In this document: positions 7,617-13,854 of the stretch, piece by piece | Layout: each line of letters begins with the position of its first letter | How positions within the stretch are numbered: the first letter of the stretch is position 1 | NCBI GenBank assembly: GCA_910589195.1 | Contig: CAJUTC010000053.1 | Location: 1-19,405 of the forward strand | Length of the DNA: 19,405 bases | Source of the DNA: an uncultured Lachnospiraceae bacterium | GTDB lineage: Bacteria; Bacillota; Clostridia; Lachnospirales; Lachnospiraceae | Direction of reading: 5' to 3' | The notes under the pieces: model-generated | Told to the model about the DNA's origin: nothing | Databases searched by the model: none | Seen by the model: only the letters and a program-made list of their open reading frames with translations | Position numbers and translations under genes: made by a program

Positions 7617-7708
7617 ATAAATAAGTGTGTTATGGTCTGCCATAGTTTTTTCTATTGGTAAACTCTTTTTTCATGCGATATATCAAACGAGATAGGTGGT
7701 GTAATGGA

Positions 7709-9826
7709 ATGGATAACGGTATGGAAAGTATGCTTGATACATACCTCTTTGAAACAAACTCCCTTTTAGACAACCTGGATGAAATGCTGATGCGTGACGA
7801 AAAATTAGGTGATTTTTCTCCGGACGATGTAAATGAAATCTTCCGCATTATGCATACCATCAAGGGTTCGTCTGCTATGATGGAATTCGGCTCCCTTTCC
7901 AGTATTGCGCATCATATAGAAGATTTGTTTTTCTATATCCGCGATAAAGGCATCGATTCCCTAGATGCTCAACATAAGAAAGAACTTTTTAACCTGATGT
8001 TCCGTTCAGAGGACTGCCTGCGTGGGGAGGTTGAAAAGGTTGAGAATGGAGAACCTTTAAGCACCGACATGGATTCTTTTGCTGCTGAAATCAACAGCTT
8101 TTTAAAGAAAATCAGCGGCGCGCCTGAGGAAAAGGCCGAAGAAGCAAACCAAACAGCCAAGGCACCTTCTGAAACCCCGGCTGAAACCGCTTCTTCCCTT
8201 CCTGAAAATCTTCCTGATGATAAACAGGCCGCTTGTTTCCTTCATGTATTTTTAGAAGAAGGCGTGGGAATGGAAAATCTGCGTGCCTATATGATTATTA
8301 ATGCCCTGAAAGAATGTGAGCTGGATTTCCGCTACTATCCAGAAAACATGGAATCAAATCCGGATACCTGCTCTTCTATTATTGAAAACGGCTTTTTTAT
8401 GGCCTTTGAATCGGTAGATGTTGCCGCAAAAGCCGGGGATATCTTGCGAACTCAAAATCACATCCGTTCTTATGAATTGGTGGAGATTCCAGAAGAAGAA
8501 CCGGAAGCCGCCCCAGTCCCGGCTAACGTTCCGGTTTCTAACAGTGAAGCCTCCCAGCCGCAGGAAGCTGCCGCTCCGGATCCTAAGCCAAAGGCGCCGC
8601 CAAAACAGCCGGCCCAGGGAACCCCTGTAAAGCAAAATTTAATCAGTGTTAATTTAATGAAACTGGACAGCCTGCAGAATCTGGTAGGTGAAATTGTAAT
8701 TACAGAATCTATGGTTACATCTTCTCCTGAATTAAACCAGTTAAGCCGGGATGCTTATGATAATTTTATGAAGTCTGCCCGTCAGCTTCGCAAGCTTACC
8801 GACGATTTGCAAGATATTTCCATGTCCCTCCGGATGGTTCCCATTTCTGGCGTATTCCAGAAGATGAGCCGTATTGTACGGGATATGAAGCAAAAACTGG
8901 GAAAAGATGTTCGCCTGACTTTAATCGGAGAGGATACAGAAGTTGATAAAACCATTGTGGACAGTATCCAGGATCCTATTATGCATATGGTCCGCAATGC
9001 CATGGATCACGGCATTGAAGATACCTCCGAGGAACGTGTCCAGGCAGGCAAAAGCGCCCAGGGTGAAATTATCCTTTCTGCTACCCATACCAGCAGTGAA
9101 GTCGTAATCTCCATTGCGGATGATGGAAAAGGCATGAATCCGGAAAAGCTTTTGGCAAAGGCAAGAGATAAAGGAATTTTAACGAAACCGGAAAATCAAT
9201 ATTCCCGGAAGGAAGCCCTGGGACTGGTTATGCTCCCTGGTTTTTCTACCAACCAAACTGTTACCGAATACTCTGGCCGTGGCGTTGGAATGGATGTAGT
9301 AAAGAAAAATGTGGAATCGGTAGGCGGAGTGGTTGACCTTTCCAGCGAGGAAGGAAAAGGGACTACCTTTACCATGAAGATTCCGTTAACGTTAGCAATT
9401 ATGGATGGCATGAAGGTAACGGTTGGAAATTCTATCTTTACCATTTCCATCGCAAATATCCGCCAGTCATTTAAGATCACGCCTGATGAGGTGATCCGGG
9501 ATGAGAACGGATGTGAAATCATAGAGCGAATGGGAAGTTTTTATCCGGTTATCCGGCTCCACCAATTTTATAATATAGAAACAACTGTTACAAACTTAGC
9601 GGAAGGAATTCTTCTTTGGGTAGAAACCAGCGACAGTTCTTTCTGTCTGTTTGTAGATGAATTAATTGGCGAACAACAGGTTGTGGTAAAGCCTCTTCCT
9701 GCTTTCTTAAACTATTTTAACCTTAAGGATTTTGGTATTTCAGGCTGCACCATTTTAGGTGACGGGAATATTAGTATTATACTGGATATTCAGAGCCTGC
9801 ATGCGGCAGCCTTAGAGAATGCGTAG
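7709..9826 (+). CDS. cheA: Chemotaxis histidine kinase CheA (705 aa)
   Basis: The central kinase of chemotaxis: it autophosphorylates under receptor control and passes the phosphate to CheY and CheB. Domains in order: P1 phosphotransfer (about 1-130) with phospho-acceptor H49 in the motif HTIKGSSAM; P2-like regulator-docking domain (about 172-260); Pro/Ala-rich linker (about 262-308); P3 dimerisation (about 310-375); P4 HATPase with N-box N430 (RNAMDHG), G1 box D471-D-G-K-G and G2 box GRGVGMD (523-529); and P5 CheW-like domain (about 563-705). All key residues are present and the length is usual for the family. The frame is open from 7655, but the ATG at 7709 is preferred: AGGTGG lies nine bases upstream, and the earlier ATG has no ribosome binding site. 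It heads a compact operon with cheW, cheR, cheB and a C39-like peptidase, behind a SigD-like promoter. Confidence 0.97.
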   Translation: MDNGMESMLDTYLFETNSLLDNLDEMLMRDEKLGDFSPDDVNEIFRIMHTIKGSSAMMEFGSLSSIAHHIEDLFFYIRDKGIDSLDAQHKKELFNLMFRSEDCLRGEVEKVENGEPLSTDMDSFAAEINSFLKKISGAPEEKAEEANQTAKAPSETPAETASSLPENLPDDKQAACFLHVFLEEGVGMENLRAYMIINALKECELDFRYYPENMESNPDTCSSIIENGFFMAFESVDVAAKAGDILRTQNHIRSYELVEIPEEEPEAAPVPANVPVSNSEASQPQEAAAPDPKPKAPPKQPAQGTPVKQNLISVNLMKLDSLQNLVGEIVITESMVTSSPELNQLSRDAYDNFMKSARQLRKLTDDLQDISMSLRMVPISGVFQKMSRIVRDMKQKLGKDVRLTLIGEDTEVDKTIVDSIQDPIMHMVRNAMDHGIEDTSEERVQAGKSAQGEIILSATHTSSEVVISIADDGKGMNPEKLLAKARDKGILTKPENQYSRKEALGLVMLPGFSTNQTVTEYSGRGVGMDVVKKNVESVGGVVDLSSEEGKGTTFTMKIPLTLAIMDGMKVTVGNSIFTISIANIRQSFKITPDEVIRDENGCEIIERMGSFYPVIRLHQFYNIETTVTNLAEGILLWVETSDSSFCLFVDELIGEQQVVVKPLPAFLNYFNLKDFGISGCTILGDGNISIILDIQSLHAAALENA

Positions 9827-9841
9827 ACGGGAGGAACGGAT

Positions 9842-10327
9842 ATGTCTGAACAAACCAACAACCAGGATGTGGTAATGCCGGAAGGTTCCGATTTAGAAGA
9901 AAATTCCAGCGTTGAACGCTGCCTAACCTTTGAATCGGGTGATTCCGTGCTATATATCAGTACAAAGCATGTAATCGAAATTATTAATAACCATACAATC
10001 ACTACCCTGCCTCTGATGCCTCCTTATATTAAAGGAATCATTAACCTGAGAGGCCAGATTTTACCTGTAGTAGATATTCAGCTCCGTATGGGAAAGGAAG
10101 ATTCTTCCTATACCAGCAAAACCTGCATTATTGTGTTAGATATTAACTCGGTTTCCTTAGGAATCATCGTCGATTCTGTGCGGCAGGTAATCGATATCGA
10201 TCTCAAGCAGGTTCGTCCGATTCCCTTAAAGCGCCAGCAAAAGCTTCTTGACGGGATGGTAACTATGGATGATGGAAGCGTTTTTATGTCCATTGACTGC
10301 CAGGCTCTTTCCAGCCCGGAATCGTAA
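9842..10327 (+). CDS. cheW: Chemotaxis adaptor protein CheW (161 aa)
   Basis: A scaffold protein that joins chemoreceptors to CheA. A variable N-terminus of about 25 residues precedes a single CheW domain (about 26-155) with the typical GIINLRGQILPVVDI core (65-79) and the VDSVRQVIDI strand-turn (110-119). Family length is usual. It starts 15 bases after the cheA stop, with GGGAGGA seven bases before the ATG, so it is cotranscribed and probably translationally linked to cheA. Confidence 0.97.
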   Translation: MSEQTNNQDVVMPEGSDLEENSSVERCLTFESGDSVLYISTKHVIEIINNHTITTLPLMPPYIKGIINLRGQILPVVDIQLRMGKEDSSYTSKTCIIVLDINSVSLGIIVDSVRQVIDIDLKQVRPIPLKRQQKLLDGMVTMDDGSVFMSIDCQALSSPES

Positions 10328-10389
10328 CACTAACAGGTTGATAGCTGAATTTAAGAATCTATACTAGCAAAACAGGGGTGAGTGATCCA

Positions 10390-11208
10390 ATGTTGACACT
10401 AACTGATCATGATTTTCAGCGGCTTTACACCTACATTAAGAAAAATTACGGAATTGATTTAAGCAAAAAAAAGCAATTGATTGTAAGTCGGCTTTCCAAT
10501 ACACTGGCTTCCCAAGGCTTTAAAGATTTTTCCGCCTATGTAGATGAAATCTTAACAGGCCGTGATTCTGATATGATTACGGCAATGCTGAATAAACTTA
10601 CAACAAATTATACTTATTTTCTCAGAGAAGAAGAACATTTTAAATATCTTTGGGATGTTATTCTTCCTGATTTAGAGAAAAAGCATGCTAAGGATAAAGT
10701 TCTCTGTATTTGGAGCGCTGGCTGTTCATCCGGGGAAGAACCTTATACCATTTCCATGTATTTAAAAGAGTATTTCGGGGCAAAAGCTTCTCAGTGGGAT
10801 ACCCGGCTTTTGGCTACCGATATTTCCAACAAGATTTTAAATACTGCCATTCACGCAACCTATAGTGATGAAAGCGTTGCTTCTCTTCCATCGGCCTGGC
10901 AGCAGAAATATTTCGTAAAATCCGGAACGGATCGCTATGCGGTGGCCCCGGCCATTAAACAAAATGTGATCTTCCGTACCTTTAACCTGATGGGTCCTAT
11001 TCAGTTTAAAAAGAAATTTGATTTAATTTTCTGCCGTAATGTTATGATTTACTTTGACCAGGACACTAAGGATGCTTTAGTGCGTCGTTTTTACAATGCC
11101 ACCGTTCCGGGCGGCCACCTTTTTATCGGCCATTCCGAAGGGCTGAATAAGGCTACCTGTCCATATAATTATGTTCAGCCTGCAATCTACCAAAAAACAG
11201 GCCCGTAG
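10390..11208 (+). CDS. cheR: Chemoreceptor methyltransferase CheR (272 aa)
   Basis: A SAM-dependent enzyme that methylates receptor glutamates during adaptation. An N-terminal helical CheR_N domain (about 1-70) is followed by the methyltransferase fold. TTNYTYFLRE (71-80) leads into it, and WSAGCSSGEEPYT (108-120) forms the SAM-binding glycine-rich loop. LLATDIS (140-146) and FCRNVMIYFD (214-223) are further diagnostic segments. The frame is open from a GTG at 10378, but the ATG at 10390 is preferred because AGGGGTG lies about nine bases before it. It lies 62 bases after cheW, a gap with no clear promoter or hairpin. No receptor in the window carries the pentapeptide that some CheR proteins dock on. 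Confidence 0.96.
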   Translation: MLTLTDHDFQRLYTYIKKNYGIDLSKKKQLIVSRLSNTLASQGFKDFSAYVDEILTGRDSDMITAMLNKLTTNYTYFLREEEHFKYLWDVILPDLEKKHAKDKVLCIWSAGCSSGEEPYTISMYLKEYFGAKASQWDTRLLATDISNKILNTAIHATYSDESVASLPSAWQQKYFVKSGTDRYAVAPAIKQNVIFRTFNLMGPIQFKKKFDLIFCRNVMIYFDQDTKDALVRRFYNATVPGGHLFIGHSEGLNKATCPYNYVQPAIYQKTGP

Positions 11209-11233
11209 CGAAATGGATATATCAAATTGTTGC

Positions 11234-11275
11234 TGATAGGAGGTTGCATCGCAATCTCCTATTATGGCTGTTTTT
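11234..11275 (+). promoter_or_regulatory. Stable hairpin between cheR and cheB
   Basis: A stem of 12 bp with one G-T pair (11236-11247 with 11251-11262), extendable by two pairs, closes on the three-base loop ATC. The 5' arm contains a perfect AGGAGG that is masked by its complement. A TTTTT run occurs at 11271-11275, about seven bases beyond the stem, so a typical terminator geometry is not met. An ATG at 11264 begins a five-codon frame (MAVFK). It could lower cheB and peptidase expression or stabilise the upstream mRNA end. Confidence 0.5.
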
Positions 11276-11316
11276 AAATAAAAAATTTGCCGCGAGGGTT
11301 TAGAAAGAAGGTTATT

Positions 11317-12507
11317 ATGGTAAAAAAGAAAATCCGTGTAATGATTGTAGATGATTCCATTTTATTCCGGAATTGGCTGACTCAGAATATCAGTGCTGAT
11401 CCCCGGTTTGAAGTGGCAGGCTATGCCATTAACGCTTTGGATGCCAAAGCAAAGCTTCCTATTTTGAAGCCAGATATCATGACATTAGATATTGAAATGC
11501 CTGGTATGAGCGGGTTAGATTTTTTAAAAGAAGTCCTTCCTTCTCATCCGGTTCCCGTAATTTTAGTTTCTTCTTTAAATGTTCGGGTATTTGACGCTTT
11601 AGCCGCAGGAGCAATTGACTTTGTTCGGAAGCCTGATATGCAACAGCATAACAGCAAGGAGTCCTTTATCTCCGTTTTGCGGACAAAACTTTCTGTTGGT
11701 GCAAATGCCAGGGTCCGTCTTCCCGGAACTTCCGGAATAAGCCAAACCGCTTCCGCGCCTTTTGGATATGGACATTTAGCAGGAAGCGCTGCCACAGGAA
11801 GCATTCCGAATCCTCCGCAAAACGTGGCCTCGGCAAATCTGTTTGCCAATTCCACTGCTATGCGGAAACCTTCAGCCAGCCAGTCGGTTTCCCCTTCCGT
11901 TCAGCGCTTTGGCAATCTTCCGATTCATTCAGCCCAGTATGACATGATTGCCATTGGCGCTTCTACTGGAGGAACTGAGGCTATTCTGGAAGTTGTCCGT
12001 CAATTTCCTGCTAAAATGCCAGGAATTGTGATTACCCAGCATATGCCACCCGGCTTTACTGCCATGTATGCGGAACGTTTGAACCGTCTTTGCAACATGC
12101 AGGTTAAGGAAGCCAGCCATGGCGACAAAATACAGCCTGGATTGATTTTGTTAGCTCCCGGTGGCCTGCAGATGCGGGTAGTCCGCCTGGGAACCGGATA
12201 CTCGGTAAGCTGTACAGAAGAAGCAAAGGTAAGCGGACATAAGCCGTCTGTAGATGTACTGTTTGATTCGGTTGCTACCACTGTAAAAAGCCGGGCAATT
12301 GGTGTAATATTAACAGGAATGGGCGCTGACGGGGCCGCTGGAATGTTACGGATGCGAAAAGCAGGAGCGTTTACCATCGGTCAAGATCGGGAAAGCTGTG
12401 TCGTTTACGGTATGCCCATGGAAGCTTATAAAATTGGGGCAGTCTGCCAGCAAGCCTCATTAAGCAACATTCCCCAGGTCGTCATGGCCCAGCTTGCGAA
12501 AGGATAA
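11317..12507 (+). CDS. cheB: Chemoreceptor methylesterase/response regulator CheB (396 aa)
   Basis: Removes methyl groups from receptors, and deamidates glutamines, when phosphorylated by CheA. The receiver domain (about 5-125) has the acidic pair D12-D13, phospho-acceptor D58 in TLDIEMPGMSG, and K105. A long, low-complexity Ser/Ala/Pro linker follows (about 130-205). The catalytic domain (about 206-395) has the triad S216 (GASTGG), H242 (TQHMPPGF) and D338 (GMGADG). The linker is longer than in many CheB proteins, which explains the length. The frame begins upstream at a TTG, but the ATG at 11317 with AGAAGG five bases before it gives the standard start MVKKKIRVMIVDDS. It lies 108 bases after cheR, past a stable hairpin. 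Confidence 0.96.
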   Translation: MVKKKIRVMIVDDSILFRNWLTQNISADPRFEVAGYAINALDAKAKLPILKPDIMTLDIEMPGMSGLDFLKEVLPSHPVPVILVSSLNVRVFDALAAGAIDFVRKPDMQQHNSKESFISVLRTKLSVGANARVRLPGTSGISQTASAPFGYGHLAGSAATGSIPNPPQNVASANLFANSTAMRKPSASQSVSPSVQRFGNLPIHSAQYDMIAIGASTGGTEAILEVVRQFPAKMPGIVITQHMPPGFTAMYAERLNRLCNMQVKEASHGDKIQPGLILLAPGGLQMRVVRLGTGYSVSCTEEAKVSGHKPSVDVLFDSVATTVKSRAIGVILTGMGADGAAGMLRMRKAGAFTIGQDRESCVVYGMPMEAYKIGAVCQQASLSNIPQVVMAQLAKG

Positions 12508-12510
12508 CAT

Positions 12511-13545
12511 ATGCCAAGAAAAATCGGCGGATCCAGCGTACAGGTGAATCCTATTCCAAATCCTGTCCCAATGGTAAGCTATACCAGGACAAAACACATG
12601 CAAAAAATAGTTTTAAATGATAAGAAAAAGAAACATATAGCCGCCCCGGCAAAACCAGCCAAGCGGAATCAGCATTCCCAAAAAAGTGTAGCGGAAAAGC
12701 TGATAACCGGCGGAATTGCCATGATGTCTTCTGCCATGGTAATCAGTTTGTATGCCTATTTTCGCCCATTCACCCTGGAGGATGTGTCAAATTACGCAGT
12801 GGCTGGATTTTCCAATCTGCAGGAATGGGGACGTGAACTCCTTTCCCCTAAAAAGGAAATCGACCAATCACTGTCATCGGAATCAGAAATTCCGGAAGCT
12901 GTTCCTTATATGACGCGGACTACGGATGTGGGCAATGTTTCGGATTTCACATCGGAACCAGTGTTTCCTCCTCAGGATGATTCGATCTATTCCTGTTTCC
13001 TGGATACGGCAATCGGGCCTATGCTATATTACAATCAGGGGGATCTTCGCTGGAAATCTTATCTTTATGGCGGTTCTGATCCCATCAGCAAGTATGGGTG
13101 CGGGCCAGTTTGCGTCGCTATGCTAGTCAACAGCTTTGGTACTGCCAGCGTAAGCCCTGTGGAGATGGCAGACTGGGCCGCTGAAAATGGCTGCTTTGCC
13201 CGTGGAGGCGGATCCTACCATAATTTAATCCCGAAAAGCCTTTCTGCTTTCGGTTTACAGGTAGAAAGCGTATCCGAGCGCACGGTTCAAAAAGCGGAAG
13301 AACTGCTCCGTTCTCACCATGTCCTTGTGGCCTTGATGGGAAAGGGGACATTAACAGATAATGGTCATTTTATTATCATTGCCCAATTAACCGAAAACGG
13401 AAATGTATATATCGCAGATCCGGCTAACTATGAAAACAGCACCAAAGAATGGGATCTGCAGCAGCTAATCAATGAATTAAAGCGAAGCTATGACAGCGGC
13501 GGCCCTTTATGGTCTGTGTCACTGAATCCGGAAGGAAACAGCTAG
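12511..13545 (+). CDS. Membrane-anchored C39-like cysteine peptidase (344 aa)
   Basis: Predicted papain-fold peptidase of the C39-like type (Peptidase_C39_2). A basic, Pro/Lys-rich N-terminal segment (1-64) precedes one hydrophobic helix (about 65-84) that should anchor the protein with its C-terminus outside the cell. A spacer (85-160) leads to the catalytic domain (about 165-335). Visible motifs are YYNQGDLRW (173-181, likely oxyanion Gln Q176), KYGCGPVCVAM (194-204, nucleophile C197), GHFIII (285-290, H286) and ADPAN (302-306, D303). It starts 3 bases after the cheB stop, with AAAGGA inside the end of cheB as ribosome binding site, so translation is probably coupled to cheB. The substrate is unknown: a surface protein, peptide signal or wall peptide are options. 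Its place in a chemotaxis operon is unexpected. Some members of this fold may have other amide-cleaving activities. Confidence 0.82.
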   Translation: MPRKIGGSSVQVNPIPNPVPMVSYTRTKHMQKIVLNDKKKKHIAAPAKPAKRNQHSQKSVAEKLITGGIAMMSSAMVISLYAYFRPFTLEDVSNYAVAGFSNLQEWGRELLSPKKEIDQSLSSESEIPEAVPYMTRTTDVGNVSDFTSEPVFPPQDDSIYSCFLDTAIGPMLYYNQGDLRWKSYLYGGSDPISKYGCGPVCVAMLVNSFGTASVSPVEMADWAAENGCFARGGGSYHNLIPKSLSAFGLQVESVSERTVQKAEELLRSHHVLVALMGKGTLTDNGHFIIIAQLTENGNVYIADPANYENSTKEWDLQQLINELKRSYDSGGPLWSVSLNPEGNS

Positions 13546-13577
13546 AGGCTCATCCTATAGCTAGAAGACCATCCTAT
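13540..13577 (+). repeat. 19-base direct tandem repeat over the peptidase stop codon
   Basis: Two adjacent 19-base units (13540-13558 and 13559-13577) share 16 positions, each beginning AGCTAGA and ending CATCCTAT. The first unit contains the TAG stop of the C39-like gene. It looks like a small local duplication with no clear role. Confidence 0.7.
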
Positions 13578-13589
13578 TTTCATGGGATG
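13570..13589 (+). terminator. Short hairpin after the che operon, possible terminator
   Basis: An 8-bp stem with one T-G pair (13570-13577 with 13582-13589) closes on a TTTC tetraloop, 25 bases after the peptidase stop. The following bases (CCTTATTG) hold few T residues, so termination would be weak. Confidence 0.35.
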
Positions 13590-13629
13590 CCTTATTGAAA
13601 AGAGTGTTGTAAAACGCGGCCACCACAAT

Positions 13630-13659
13630 CCTATACCGATCCCACAATCCCGGTATGGG
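13630..13659. other. 9-bp hairpin of unknown role
   Basis: CCTATACCG (13630-13638) pairs with CGGTATGGG (13651-13659), with one T-G pair, around a 12-base loop. No T-run follows on either strand. It may be an mRNA 3'-end stabilising structure of the che operon. Confidence 0.4.
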
Positions 13660-13836
13660 CAGAAATGATTGGATCAGCAGAGATTTACACCGTATTCTGT
13701 GGGGACCCTTTATTTTATATTTTACTACACTCTTTTTATTTATGATTTTTTATGTTAGCGTCTTCCATAGCAGTATTCTTTTGTTTTTAAATATTAATTC
13801 GAATCACTTCAGCCATGTCGTTCGCTTCAGCCGTGC

Positions 13837-13854
13837 CCAAATGTTTACATTTGG
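13837..13854. terminator. Short palindromic hairpin at the convergent gene ends
   Basis: CCAAATG/CATTTGG forms a perfect 7-bp stem with a four-base loop holding the stop codon of the minus-strand glycosyltransferase. On the plus strand CTTTTG follows. It is a weak candidate for a terminator of the che operon. On the minus strand no T-run follows. Confidence 0.35.

Larger units (their letters stand above)
7321..7708. other. Divergent control region between the receptor genes and cheA
   Basis: This 388-base gap holds a SigD-like promoter facing each way (-10 elements at 7502-7509 minus and 7609-7616 plus), T-rich DNA between them, and a leader of roughly 170 bases before the receptor gene. The minus-strand leader stays open in frame with the receptor as far as 7461, and the plus-strand frame is open from 7655. 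Neither extension has a ribosome binding site. No riboswitch fold that I know was recognised. Confidence 0.6.
13546..13844. other. Region between convergent operons: hairpins and T-rich DNA
   Basis: No gene is supported. The left half holds two hairpins (13570-13589 and 13630-13659). The right half is T-rich on the plus strand (13709-13790), then has an 11-base repeat, CTTCAGCC(A/G)TG, twice (13808 and 13825). A plus-strand frame at 13655-13861 reads as hydrophobic only because of the T-runs and has no ribosome binding site. No textbook terminator with an adjacent T-run is seen for either operon except the weak one at 13837-13854. Confidence 0.5.

Noticed and set aside
11287..11316. Upstream TTG start for cheB
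   Set aside because: The ATG at 11317 has a better-placed ribosome binding site and gives the standard receiver N-terminus.
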